Source: Nectonema munidae (taxonomy: Eukaryota > Nematomorpha > Nectonematoida > Nectonematidae). Taken from it: a stretch of DNA of 64,000 nucleotides. Shown here one piece after another: positions 36,601-49,600 of this stretch. The stretch is from assembly GCA_030549495.1 (NCBI GenBank), contig JAUIRK010000707.1, forward strand, positions 1 to 64,000, given 5' to 3'. A program made the translations under genes and the position numbers. The notes under the pieces are model-generated. The model worked only from the letters and a program-made list of their open reading frames with translations. It was not told the origin of the DNA and searched no databases. Each line of letters begins with the position of its first letter. The first letter of the stretch is position 1.

Positions 36601-39600
36601 AACATACATGACCAACAAAAGGGCGCACTCGGAATCCGACCAGCCAAACAAAACGACTGAAACTTTGAATAACCTATTTAATGATTTTATTGCTAAAATC
36701 TCTCTCTCCAAGTGACCAAATTTTGTTCAGTGAACTTAAATACAATTTAGCTTTATATTACATTGAAACTTTTGAAAGTCCTATATTTAAACCAACCACA
36801 TTAAAAGAATCATATGCTAGTGCTAAATCCTTATCAATATCGTCCTCCCAAGAGCAAATACTGCAAGCCCCAACATCCCCACCCAACACTAAAAGCGCTA
36901 ACACTCCCTCGATCAAAAAACATTTAGAGCCTAACCTTACTTTAAAAATCTCACCACCAAATAATATCAAATCTCAAAAAAGGCTATTCACAGCCAACAA
37001 GTTATCAAATGTCTTGAAACAAAAAGTAACTCCCTCTCTATCACTAAAACCATATCATCACATACAGGGACTATTTACTTTCAATTTAAAAATTCTCGAG
37101 AAGAGACTGCTACATTATAGCTTAAAAATTCAACTCATTCACGCCAAACAATTTGCCTGTCTTCCCAAGAAAATCTCAGAACTAGCACTTTTTAGCCTTG
37201 AATCTGCACTAACAAACCACAAAATAGCCTCAACTTTATTCCTAGATATCGAGAATGCTTTTGACACTGCCTGGAACCCAGCTATCATTAGCAACCTCAT
37301 AGATGACACCTACCCCACGCACATGATAAAGTTCATACACAATAATTACCTTAGCAATCACATTCTAATTCAAAACAACAACTCATATATTCGCGAGCTC
37401 CCTCTCTCTACTCCTTAACCCGTTAACGCCCAATGTCGACTTTACAAAAATAAAATCGTCTGCGTTTATCAAAGCTCTTTAATACAAATCTTCTGCTTTA
37501 CATTAGATATCGTCTGATTATTCTGGTCGTTAACGGGTTAAGGTGGCAGCTTATCCGACTTACTTTGGTTAATACTCATAAATCCTCTCCTCGCTTTTAT
37601 CAACAACAATTCTAACTTTTCTCAGGGATATTCCTCCAACAATCCCTTTCCCTACTAAAACAAATTCAAATCAAAGCACAACAATACAAAATTTCCTTTA
37701 AACCTAATAAATGCTACTAAATTTATTTTACATTCAAAAGAATTAAACCATTACCTTTGCAACTGAACACAACAAAGACATTAAATCCACAGAACCAAGT
37801 AAAATATCTGGGGCTCACTTTCCAACCCAACTTAAAATTCTCTACTCATTTCAAAACACTTCTCAAAAATTAGTCAAAACACTTTTCTCTCTTTTAAACT
37901 TCTTGGAAAACACACTAAACCATCGCAAAATTGCAACAACAACCTTTCTCGACATTGATAATGCTTTCAACTCTGCTTGGCATCCCGCAATTCTATTCAA
38001 CTTAATCCTAAACAATTATCCTGTATACCTCAGCAAGTTCATTCAAAGCTATCTCAACAAACGCATACTTATCCTGCATCACAACAACAACACGTACATA
38101 AAACAACTCTCGCTTTCTACCCCCAAGGCGGCTGCCTCTCAGACATTTTATGGCTCATCCTCATCAATCCACTCCTAGATCACATTAATTCCAACTCACA
38201 CTTCGCACAATGCTACTCTGACGATATCCCCTTTACCTTCTCCAACGACGACCAGGAAACCAATTTGAACAACGCTACCACCCTTTTGACGAATATTAAT
38301 TCCTTAGCCTCTAAATACAAAATTCAGTTTAACCAGAGTAAACTGAACATCATACATTTCACTAGGAAAAGAATCTTACCACAACCCCTAGTCATGCCAT
38401 CATCCAAACCAATCACACCAGTACCCCAAATAAAATATCTCGGATTCATTTTTCAATCAAATCTTAAATTCTCAGCACACATCAAAAACCTACACACTAA
38501 ACTCATGCCTATCATTTTCTCCTTCAAGAAAGCCATCTCCTACAAATGGGGACTAAACCCGAAAATTTCAAAATATATTTATACATCAATTATTTTACCC
38601 ATAATTCAATACGGTATCCTCTCCTGGGGTTTCTCTCTAAAGCTGCTTAATACTAGAATTATTCTCAATAAAATTCACCGTACCTGTCTCCTCACAATCA
38701 CTAACGCGTATCACACCACACCTACCTCAAAACGTGAACTCCTTACACACACTCTACCAATTCTATACAAACTACACTTAACTCTAGTAACACTATACTT
38801 GAAAACTTTCAAATCCACTCTCATTTTACGAAACCATATGTGCCAAGTATATACCAAACCTAGCTCACTATTCCATATCATCTGAAATCCATCCAATCTT
38901 CAATTTCAACCCTTCAGATGAATTACCCTACACATTAACCATATGCAATCATAAAAACATTGCTACCAAACTAATCAAAATGCAACGCACTAATCCCCAC
39001 TCACCATATAATCTTTTCATCTTTACTGGCGCTTCCAAATCCTCTCACCATGCTACTGGTGCATAGGCCTTCTTTATCACCAGCTCATTAACCCTCCCTT
39101 TTCTCCGAAGTCCTTCACACCGACAACAAAACTTCATCTTATGAAACAGAAGCGTTAGCAATTTTAGCCGCTTGCAGCCATCTATTAGACAACATCGAAA
39201 CATATCTCCACAACTTTAGTCACATCAATCTTTACACAGACGCTCAAAACATCATTAACGATCTCAATCATAAAATTCAGCTGTCATGTTATAGCATAGC
39301 CACCAAACTCACCCAACTCGCTCAACATTTCAACATCATCACCTAGTCTCCCGGACATTCTACATGCACCGAAAACAACATAGTAGATCAATTATCCAAA
39401 ACATTAACAATGAACACAACCTTAACCATTGTACCCTCTATCCCTCAATCCTGCATCAAATCTTCAACACACACATCCATCCTTAACAATTGGTCATCCC
39501 TCAACATTTCTCCTCCTCTAATCAATTTTGCGATTAATAAAAGCATTTTTCTCGCACGCAACACAATTAGATGGCGCTCTTTTCACTGCCCAACCTATGC

Positions 39601-40060
39601 TTACTTTTACAAATTCAAACGACACAACAACCCACTTTGCCGTTTTGGTTGCACAGAAATAGAAACACCAATACACATCATCCTTCTATGCCACATCTTT
39701 CAAAACATAAGAACCAAGCTACTCAAATTCTGCCACTTATATTTCAATGGTATCCCCAACTCCATTTATGCCTCTCTATATCACCCTTCAATTCTCCAAG
39801 AACTCTCAATCCTGATAAACACAATAGAACCAATTCTTAAAGCTCACCAAAATCTTATCCCTCAATCACCGAACCCCTAATTTCATATACCACCCCTTTA
39901 ATACAACACTTCTACATTTTCTTTCCTTTAATTTTCCTCCTTTAGAAGATAACAACTAATTCGATTTCCGCCACATAGAAACAACAAATCAAAGCCATCC
40001 AAATCATAGCAATACAGCAAGCATATCAGCCAATGCTGGAAAGTGCTTAGAGATTTCCCT
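36601..40060 (+). mobile_element. I-like LINE, copy A: chimera of two fragments
   Basis: An ORF1 start at 36608 (MTNKRAHSESDQPNK) slips frame and continues to about 37100 (LEPNLTLKISPPN), then jumps without an endonuclease into reverse transcriptase (TLFLDIENAFDTAWNPAI, 37220-37414). A MITE interrupts it at 37419-37537. The palm resumes (LLWLILINPLL; YLGLTFQPNLKFS near 37800). At about 37900 the palm starts again (TTTFLDIDNAFNSAWHPAI) and runs through CYSDDIPFTF (YSDD in place of the usual Y/FADD) and a thumb region to 38885. A broken RNase H (about 38960-39400) follows, then the C-terminal zinc motif (CRFGCTEIETPIH, to 39880) and a 3' tail ending near 40060. RNase H plus a CCHC ORF1 (seen in copy B) places it in the I-like group. 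Many frame breaks. Confidence 0.8.
37419..37537. mobile_element. 119-bp MITE inserted at TTAA in the LINE
   Basis: Ends cccgttaacg and cgttaacggg are perfect inverted repeats (extending to about 14 bp with one mismatch). TTAA is duplicated on both sides (37415-37418 and 37538-37541). Removing it restores the LINE text STP|QGGSLSDLLW, parallel to the uninterrupted palm at 38115-38150. TTAA targeting and CCC ends mark a piggyBac-type non-autonomous element. Its ends do not match those of the piggyBac copy at 49.5 kb. Confidence 0.88.
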
Positions 40061-40079
40061 TACTCACTCCTCTTTTATG

Positions 40080-40153
40080 GAGCCTCAATGGTTGAGCATA
40101 ATGCGAGCATATAGCCTTACGGCTGAAAGTGCTTTGATATCTCCAACCAACCA
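40080..40153 (+). mobile_element. Short SINE copy sharing the LINE 3' tail
   Basis: The 74-bp insert begins gagcctcaatggttg (tRNA-like 5' end) and goes straight into the tail gcgagcatatagcc...ggctgaaagtgctttgatat. It is flanked by the exact 12-bp duplication tcctcttttatg (40068-40079 and 40154-40165), as made by LINE-type target-primed insertion. It lacks the B-box part of the fuller copy at 1024. It landed just beyond the 3' end of LINE copy A. Confidence 0.85.
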
Positions 40154-40329
40154 TCCTCTTTTATGTCCTAAATCCTCTCGTTGTTTTTGCTTCCTTTAAA
40201 AATGGCGAATATTATTTACTCCAAGAGAAATGACTATAAACAGGACCTTTTATTAATTATACCTTTACTAATTTGAGTTAAAATTTTTATCTTTATATCA
40301 TATCATTCTCTCACACTTATTTCACGTCT

Positions 40330-43300
40330 AACCCAAAACGTGTACGTCACGATAATACCCCAAACCTTACCTCTACCCAATTAATAGCGAACTCTTCAAT
40401 GAATTCATAGCAAATTCATCTCTAAATACAGAAGACCTTACCCTCCTTAATAATCTAAAATATGAAGTAAAGCTTGCACACTCCAACAAAATTGAACAAC
40501 TCTCTCATACTCACCACCAACATAAAACATGCCCCGCATTATCTACATACGCACAAGTCTCCTCCATAACCACACCTAGCTTATACAATAACCTTCAGAA
40601 TAAACAAAAACCCTCTCCACCTAAGTCCAAGTCATTCCTAAATAGCAAGCTTACTCTAAAAATAGCCCCCTCTGACTCTAAAGCCGAGAAAGCTGCCTTC
40701 CGACAAAAAATATCAAAAACTTAGCCAATCAAAACAAACTTACCATTACAGTTTCAAATAGAGGCACTATTTATTTCCAATTCTCTAAACCTGAAGAAAA
40801 AGCACTCACATCAAACCCACAAACGGCATTAAATCCGAAGATTTACCTATCCTCAAACCCCGTTTCCTACTCAGAAGCATAGCCATAACCACTTTCTTCT
40901 CTCTCTGCAACTATTGGTAAGGAAAAACTAAACCTTAAAAATATTTTCACCCTTAATAAAGTACGCCAAGTTGGTAACACAGGAACATTCTCTTATAGTG
41001 CTATATTAGAACCCAGAAAACATTTACAAACACCTACTTAAATCTTCTATACTCATAGTTGACCATCACATTCTCACTCTAACCTTAGCAAAACCATTAC
41101 ATCGCCAATGCCAGAAATGTCTAAAACACAATCACTCAACGAATAAATGCAAAGCTCCATCACCCAATTGCGATCACTGTGGAAATCGAGGACACCCTAT
41201 ATCAGAATGCATTTTCAAAAACTCTCATGCTTTAATTGCCACAATCACCACAACGCTACATCCAAACATTGCCAATTCCAAATTCAACACGCACAACACA
41301 TCCAAAATCAACACAACCTTCTAATAAGCAAATTCCTATGCTAAATTTTCTCCACATTAACCTCAACCACTCTAATGCCGCTTGGACAAACCTATATAAC
41401 ATTCTAATTTCAAACTTCTTTGATGTTATATCTATTAACGAACCATATCCAAACCTCTTTTCTAATATACCAAATTATTTACTATATCATACGTCACCTT
41501 TATCTTGTTATTAAGCATGCATCTTCATAAAATCAACCGTTCACCACACACCATTACCACGATTCTCTTCCAACAATTTTTACTTTGTTCTTGTTCACAC
41601 CAAACCTCACCCTCTTCTTTTCGCAACTCTTTACTCTCCTCCCTCACACCCAATAGCCATCCCCTCTGATTTCTCCCAATCACAAACACTTGCAACATGC
41701 ACACTCCCGTCTACATATCATTTAATTATCTCAACCGATTGCAACGCTCGATCACACATCTGGGACCACAAAGAAAATCCACGAGGACAACAAGTCATCA
41801 ATTTCTTATGCTCGAACAACCTATATCTCGCTGACAACTCTAAAAACCCTACATATCAACGCTCGTGTAACAACGAACAATACACATCTCACATTGACCT
41901 CACAATAACCACTTCAAACACTCCTTCATAACATTTTAACTTCTCATAAACACTACAACCATCAAAAACTCACTGGCTCACATATATCCCAACATTAACA
42001 TCTCTCTCCTCTCCCACATCTATCGATAAAGTTGCACTATCCCTCAATGATCATGTTTCACATTCCATCATATCCTCCACTCCTATCAACCCATTTACCT
42101 AAAAGAAGACATGCCTATTTCTGGACATCTGAGCTGACTGCATTAAAAAACAATTTGAAACGCATTATCAAAACCCTACGAAAATCTCCCCCCTCCTCAA
42201 TCATTTCCGTCCATTCTGCTGTTAAAAAAGAATACAAACAGGCAATACTTCAAGCTAAAAAGAACTCATGGGTAAAATTCACCAACCAGCACTCAAACAA
42301 TCCATGGAACATCAATAGGCTAACTAAAAAAAACCTTCTATTCTCCCCGAAACAATACTTCCCTGCTCATCCGATCATACCACACACTACAACCCTCCAT
42401 TTCTATCGACAATCTTTTCCCCCGACTCTCCCTCTTCTGATCTCACCTTTCACCACACAATTCGGGAACACTCTAAAAACATCATTCACTCCATCCAAAA
42501 CCCCACTTTTCCTCCAATAACACTAAATGAATTAAACATAACAGATATGGAATTCTTTCCTGGGGCATCTCCTTAAAACACCCCACAACTATCCATTTTC
42601 TTAACAAGATACACCGTCTCTGCCTACTTTGCATCACCAACGCATATCGTACTACTTCCACACAATGCCTAGAAATTCTAACAAACATCCTACCATTACA
42701 ACTTCAACTCAAAAAACTATTATTAAGCGCTTCATCTTGACATACAACAACTTACTTCCCTCTTTCTTCCAATCACACCCCACCACAATACTCCATCATA
42801 TTCTTTCTACTCTCACCTATTAGCAAAATGCGCACAAAATATTGCTAACTACCTAGTTCATCCCTCTATACATCCATCTCTTTTAACTCAACCATCTGCA
42901 CAAAATCCATTCAAAACATCTATTTGCAAAACAATCAATTTCATACCTTCGCTCTACCTCTTCATCAACCTCCCTACGTATCTTCACAGACGCCTCAAAG
43001 AAATCTCTAAGTACCTCCTTTGCTTACGCCTTCTTCAAAGGCTCTTCCACTCGCCCCTTTTACACCCATCGATCCCAATTAAATCCTCTACTCTCAATCC
43101 TCGAATGCGAAATCTTTAGCCTTTTACACGCCTGCACTACGATCACTAACAACATTAACCACTTCCTTCCCCACTTTACTACCATCCATTTCTATACCGA
43201 TGCACAAAACATAATCCACGATCTCTCTCTATCACACAACATCCCCTTTCTCTCCTTTCAACTCGCCTCCTCCCTAATCAATCTTACAAAACATTTCCAC

Positions 43301-44010
43301 ATACACCTACGCTGGTGCCCGTCTAACCTAAACATACCAGAAAACTCCCTCGTAGACTACTTAACCTCAAACTTACACCTAACCTCCCACACCCCTCTCA
43401 ACTCCCTACCTCTCAAAACCTTTCTAACGCACATTCACTTATCCTCTCTAGAAGAATGGCAGATGTCCATATCTTCATCTCAAAATGCACTAATCTCCTC
43501 TTTACCACACATCAGCACAATTCACACAACTTTCAAAAACAAAAAATTTACACCACCTCGTTCAACCATTCGTTGGCTATCAGGCCACTGCCCATGCAAA
43601 GCATATCTCTTCCGAATTAAAGTTAGCCAAACTGTCGTTTCGGATGCGACACAATAGAAACGCCTTACCATCTTATCTTCACATGTCAAATCTTCTCTTA
43701 TCATCGCCAAGATCTTTTATTTCGCTGCCTTTCTTTACTTAATAGATCCCCAACAACACTGTCAGATCTTCTGTTACACCCAACACTACTAAAATCCCTC
43801 GCAACCCTCATTGACACTATTGAAACAACTCTCACCACCGTTGACAACCCTATAACAAACTAATCTGCCTTTCTTTCTATTTTTAGAATAACATCGGTAA
43901 CTCCTCCCTATCTCTACCAACATCTGCATCCTCCTTAACCAACTCTCAAGCTTACGCGAGCATATCAGAACACGCTGGAAAGTGCTTTGAAATTCACCTA
44001 CCTACCTATA
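40330..44010 (+). mobile_element. I-like LINE, copy B (endonuclease and RNase H kept, most RT lost)
   Basis: ORF1 remains from about 40380 (NELFNEFIANSSLNTED) include gag-like zinc knuckles at 41104-41215 (CQKCLKHNHSTNKC and CDHCGNRGHPISEC). The endonuclease begins at 41341 (MLNFLHINLNHSNAAW, DVISINEPY) and continues to TDCNARSHIWDH and SHIDLTI near 41900. RT N-terminal sequence follows (42080-42520). A deletion near 42535 removes the palm and joins to the thumb (GILSWGISL, KIHRLCLLCITNAYR). RNase H follows (IFTDASKKS, ILECEIFS, IHFYTDAQ), then the FTPPRSTIRWLSGHCP motif at about 43550. The 3' tail ends near 44005. Several frameshifts; not active. The order ORF1-CCHC, endonuclease, RT, RNase H is diagnostic of the I-like group. 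Confidence 0.85.
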
Positions 44011-44099
44011 TTTTTCTTCGTATAGAGATAGATTTAAATATCAATAGAAATGAAGGAAAAAACAAAACTTTTAATATTTTTCCAAATATAAAAAAATAT

Positions 44100-44640
44100 A
44101 TATACAATCTCCAACCTGTATACTGCGGTAATTCATCTCCAACCTGTATACTACGATGATTCATCTCCAACCTGTATACTGCGATGATTCATCTACAACC
44201 TGTATATTCCATGTACAAATGACTAGGGAGACAATGTTCAACTTTCTGTTCACATTTTGCTAGATGTAAGATTTGATATACCTCATTCGGGGAGACGATG
44301 CTACATAAGTTATTACCTATATACCTGTATACTACGATGGTTCATCTCCAACCTGTATACCGCGATGGTTCATCTCCAACCTATCAGTTCATATTTTGCT
44401 AGTTTAAGATTTGATATACCTCATTCAGGAAGAGGAAGTTAGATAAGTTATTAACTATATTTTTGCAATTTTTTCACGATATTAAATAATATATTTGTCA
44501 AATAATCAAAATAAAACTCTCTAATCAAAGAATCGAAAAATATTCTTTAAAAAATATGAAACTTTCTGTTCATATTTTGCTACCTCATACGATGTTACAA
44601 AAGTTATTACCTATATTTTGCAATTTGCACGATTTTAAAT
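44100..44640. repeat. 28-bp tandem array and short duplicated blocks
   Basis: A 28-bp unit (catctccaacctgtatac plus ten bases) is repeated about four times at 44107-44215 and two to three times at 44322-44385. Between and after are copies of a second block (aagatttgatatacctcatt at about 44267 and 44403), and the stretch gttattacctatatttt...aaatatatttgtcaaa recurs at about 44455 and 44605. It looks like local duplication of a small composite unit. Confidence 0.75.
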
Positions 44641-45829
44641 ATATTTGTCAAAGAATCGAAAAATGTTCAAATCAAAAAATATTTATTCTTTTTAAATATA
44701 TCGTTGGCGGATATATATTGATAGGAACTTGAATGAGTAGCACTTGGTTATCCCAAAGTCCTTTAATTGATAATCCATGGGAAATAGGCGCATAGCATTC
44801 TTTATCATGAGGATAGTAATAGGCGACCATGGTTTTTGGAAAATTCTTTGATTGCCCCTTGTGTGACCACTAACCAGTCCACTGGTGGAATCGAGAAGGG
44901 GTCCCTATTGGACAAAACTTGTTAGAGGATATCAGTGTTGAATCTAAAAATGTTTTTGGCGCGCTGTGATAGTTGGAACTTCCAAAGATCTCATTGATCT
45001 TGTTGACGATTGAAGATTGTAGCACTGGTCGGACGGAATGTAAAATTCCATTATTTTAGATCCAGGACTAGATCACCCAAATATGTGAAGTAGTTCTCGG
45101 CCTAGTTATGAGTCTTTCTATACGTCTTTTAATAGCAATTCCCGTCATTGTCATAGGTTGCTGTGGAAAGAAGGGAAGGATATGTTCCACGAGATTTCGC
45201 TCATATGCAAAACACATCATCCTACATTCCAGGGTCAAAATGGAGAATTTTCTTGGTGTAATTTTAAGTTGTTCCTTGGGCATAAGCTGGATGATTGCCT
45301 ACTCAGGAGGGAAAGCTTGAATGTGCTTAACTTGCTTTAAATAACTGTGGATTTCGATAGTCTTACGAGATAACATCTCTAAGATCAGAGAAGTGTGTTG
45401 AGATTTTCTAGGTGGTTTTGGGTTCAAGAGCTTTAATGCATCAGGATGATATAATTGATCTACATAAGATCTGTGTGGTGAATTGGATTTATCGTCTAGT
45501 AGTGTTAGGGTTTCGCCATAATAGTTGAATCTTGGTGAGGAGAAAATACAAACTTTGACAACTCAGCTCGAGAAGCAATATGTAATAGATTGCGGGTTTT
45601 TTGAAGTTAGAATGGACTGAATGTGGGGATGATAACGACTTGAAGGAACTATAGGAGGGAGGAAATGGTTCTTAATGTAGAAGTGGTCCATCTATTCCAT
45701 CACAAAAGATCTCTCAGAGAAGGTCATGGTCGGTTGAGAGGCAAGCAGTGCCAAACCTGTACATCTTGAGCAGCCAGTCATTTCTACGATCATGCGGTTT
45801 ACAAACAAAGATGGCCTCCAAAGAAACGT
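44641..45829. other. Unrecognised sequence with coding-like composition
   Basis: Less AT-rich than its surroundings and with short minus-strand frames (a 71-aa one at 45068-45283 with TPRKFSILTLECRMMC). It may be debris of a retroelement, but I could not name a family. No host gene is recognised. Confidence 0.3.
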
Positions 45830-46450
45830 GACGAAAGTAGTGAAATACAACGCTTTAAACAAGTTACCGATTTTCTAGCCGTAATCAACGGATGCCTTTT
45901 CATGGGATATAGAGTTGTCGTTCCAGCCGTCCTCCGCAGAAACGTCCTAGATCGGCTACCGGAGCGTCATACCATCCAGGTACAAATGGAGCAGCCGAAC
46001 GATTGATTCATACCGTCAAACAGACTCTACGGAAATCCTCGCTTTCTCCGAGAAGAGTGCTGCAAGAATTCCTGATGCAGTATCGCCGAACGCAAAACTA
46101 AGCTTATCGAAGCTGGCTCATCGCTACAATATTGGGGACGCTGTTTACGCGCTCTACTTCGGTCCACGCCACGAAAAAGACGACATACTACATGATTCAT
46201 TCACGTTCAAATACCTGCAATGTGATGCATTCATATACGTCCATTCAACATTCAAATAAGCCTGTTAATTTGACTGAAACTCACCTCTTCTGGGTATAAA
46301 TAGTCGTGCATTTTCGATAGGCGACACATTCTCTTCCTATTTACCCTTTCTTGTCTTGATTTCATAATCGTCAATTTGTGTTCAATAAATCTTGTCTTTA
46401 CTACCTTGTATCTCGGCTTACGCGCTCTTAGTGCAAGATACAAAGAAAAT
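45830..46450 (+). mobile_element. Ty3/gypsy-like LTR retrotransposon fossil
   Basis: Two short pol-type fragments are recognisable: the spacer after the reverse transcriptase/RNase H (NGCLFMGYRVVVPA) and part of the integrase core (YHPGTNGAAERLIHTV). Downstream, 46190-46450 looks LTR-like, with a ggtataaatag TATA motif and caataaa. The element is broken by many lesions and only a small part remains. No 5' LTR or envelope-like part is seen. Probably old. Confidence 0.6.
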
Positions 46451-46693
46451 AGGGTTTTCAATGCACACAAAAAAGAGTTATATAAACATCACTAATATAT
46501 TGTGAATTAAATCTCCGACTCCGCCAACCGTCTCAAATGGTGAAACATTTTCCAAGTACGACAATCCAGGAACTGTTTTGGAAATGTGAAATTAAAAAAT
46601 ATAAATTTATCATTTACACAAAATATATCACTCATCCTTTTTTTTCTTATTTCATCGGAGAATGAAAAGGTTGCGTTAATGTTTCCATCGAAG

Positions 46694-49600
46694 TTAAGCC
46701 GTTCCAAAATACTTCTGCCCAAAATGCCAAGGAACGATGTTTCCAACTTCAGAAGTGACAATGATGAGTGATGGATAACTTTTTAGCAAAGTGTCGACGG
46801 CTAGATGCGTACAAAATAAGTTTAGTAGAATAATATTGGATTCGAAAACGTTGTTTTGCTTCAAAACTTCTAATGCCTTCATCACTGTATTGCCAGAACC
46901 TAAAGAACATAAAACATTATTAGCTTGTCTTGTCGGATTTGGGGTCCCACTTATTTAAAAGGGAATTATGACACCGTATTTAAAAAGCTCCAAATTTACA
47001 TAAAATTACGGAATACAAAATTAAGCCCACAAACAAGTCCAATACTCGTGTCCCAGAAAAAATTGTCCGCATTAAGTTAAATAAAAATTCATTACCTGGC
47101 AAGTTAAATATAAATTATAAATAAACGGATCTTGTTTATTCCCCCTCACCATGATTAAAGAAATAAAAAAAATTTGATAAGTTTTATTATTAACTGTGAT
47201 GAATGTCAAAATAAGGTAGAGTTGAAAATATCAACATAACTTTAAAAAATCTGAATATAAAAGTGGAAAGAAGATTTATTTTTAATGTTAGTCTTTCTTT
47301 ATATTGTGATCCTCCTTTTTTATAGGCTTGTCCAGCGTTGTAGGCATAAAGAATTATGTCGTTCACTCAAAATGGAGTTAATTATAAAAATTTAATTATA
47401 TCTATCTTACAAGGGGTCAGGCTAAAACGACCACTTTTTAAAGGTAAAAAATAGCATGATGCATAATCGTTGTTTTTATTGTTATTAACATACACATAAA
47501 CAAATCGCTATTACGGCTTATAAGCCTTTATACCTTTCAGATCCTACCACCAATGAAGCAATTGGTTCTCATTATATAACTAAACCCCTGTCAAAGTTCA
47601 GCTCAAACAAATAATATCATATGCTTGAATATTTACAGGCAAGGACATAACACATATAAAAAAAAATTTTTTGTAATAAATACCAAAAAAAATTTGCAGT
47701 TGAATTGAATACAAATTGAGACTCTTGTGGGTAGTGGTTTAGCCTTCTGTACTGTTGTGCTTAGACTACACAAAACTACGTTCGCATCTTGGGAGCCTAA
47801 ATCCAAACTTATAGAGGAAGATTCGGCTTCCCTTGAAAACATGAAGACACAACGAACTTTTACTATCGGTTGATTGGACGTTAAAATAAAGAAAATGATG
47901 CAAAAGCGAAAAATTGAGAAAGCAAGAAGACAAGCGCAATTCAGGAAGAAGGCTGAGCAAAAGTTTACTCATCTGCATGAGACTGTTAATCATGATGCGT
48001 TAGAGAAGCAACAGAGGCCTGATAATGATGATATCATGGAATACAAGGATGATTCTGATGCTAATGAGCCATCGGTCAAAGAGCCTCAAGATAAACGTTA
48101 AAACTGATAATAACATATTCACACCATATGATGCAGTGGCAGATTGTGGAGTTTTAGGATATGAAACACTCTTACACACAGTACGGCAACGCACACTATT
48201 GCTTTTCTTAGCACTATTATTGATCGGTTTGGTAGAGATAAATCGAAAGTTAACCTTTCCTACAGCCAATCATACTGCTGTCGTATAGCTGCAGTGGCAA
48301 AGTACGCTGAAATAGTGCAATATCGGTGGATCTGTCCAAAGCCAGCTCCCATTTTCACTGAGATGGGAAGATCATGAATGCTTTGGAGAACCAGAACAAA
48401 CAAAAAGATAGGCTGGCTGCCAACCTTAGCATACACTACTTGCTGCACCAGCTTACCTATCAAAAGCAGGGAATCAGCTGGCAAACTCATCAGTGATAAA
48501 CGTATTCTCTTCTCTTAGATAAGTAGAAGTGTAATGAACAAAGTGCCAGTGTTATTCGATACTACTGCAACCAACACTGTTCATGTGACGACAAAACTGG
48601 ACAGGCCTCTTCTCTGGTCTGCTTGTTGTAAACACGTTAGAGAGTTGATAATTGCTCATGTATGGGATCACTTAAAGATTGAAGTATCCAGTTCTAACGA
48701 TAAAAACTTGTTTAAACGTTTCAGAGGGGGGGGGGCAAGGATATGATGGGACTCCATAAGAATTTACAACACAAAAGACTTCAAAACTGATTGAATTAGC
48801 TGCATCTCAGAATGGCATCGATCGAAAGCTGGTACAGATTATACGGGTTGTAAAAGCGTATGACAGAAGAGACTACAAGGAATATCTTTATCTTATGGAG
48901 GCACAGTAGAAATTCCTGAAGCTTAGAGCTGTCCATAAAGAAAGGTAGGCGGGAAAGCAGCTCTAACAGCTTCAGTTTGTGAGTGGTCATTGAACTGGCT
49001 ATGGTAAATCCGATCTATTTGCAGTCAAAATTGATCCCAAAGAGTTAAATGATCTTGTAGCACAGGCATTGTGATGATTCTCGGCTTCTCACCTGAATTC
49101 ATGAAGTATCCTCCTCAACACCGGTCGGAAAATGGTGCATACAAGAAAGCTTCTGAGGTTCTTCGCCATTTCAAGCTGAAAAGGAAGATGCTGAAAGGTG
49201 GTGAAGCTTAGTGCAGACTTTTTGGGTGGCAAAGAAGTCGTTGAAGCTGAAGGAAAGGCAACTTCAGGAAGTCAATCAAGAAGAAACTGAAACAAAACTA
49301 CGAAAGTGAGAAAAATAAGTTTTAATGACACTAGCAAGATTCTTAGGCAGGTGCATTTGTGATTGGTATTAGTTACGATTATGGTGCCCCTTAATATAAT
49401 GTGTTTTTACAAGACTGATATTTTTGCTGTAATTTGATAAAATGGTGAAATTTGTGCTCAAATGAAGTATAGTTTGGAGTTTTACTTTTTTCTTTTTCTG
49501 TTTGTTCTGGGATTTACTAGAAAGACGAAGCGGTCATTTTTGACCTTTTTAAATTTTCAATATTATTTTTCTCCTTAAAAAATAATCTATCATGATTCAT

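Noticed and set aside
45068-45283. 71-aa minus-strand frame as a host gene
   Set aside because: No recognisable domain or splice context; it sits among retroelement debris.
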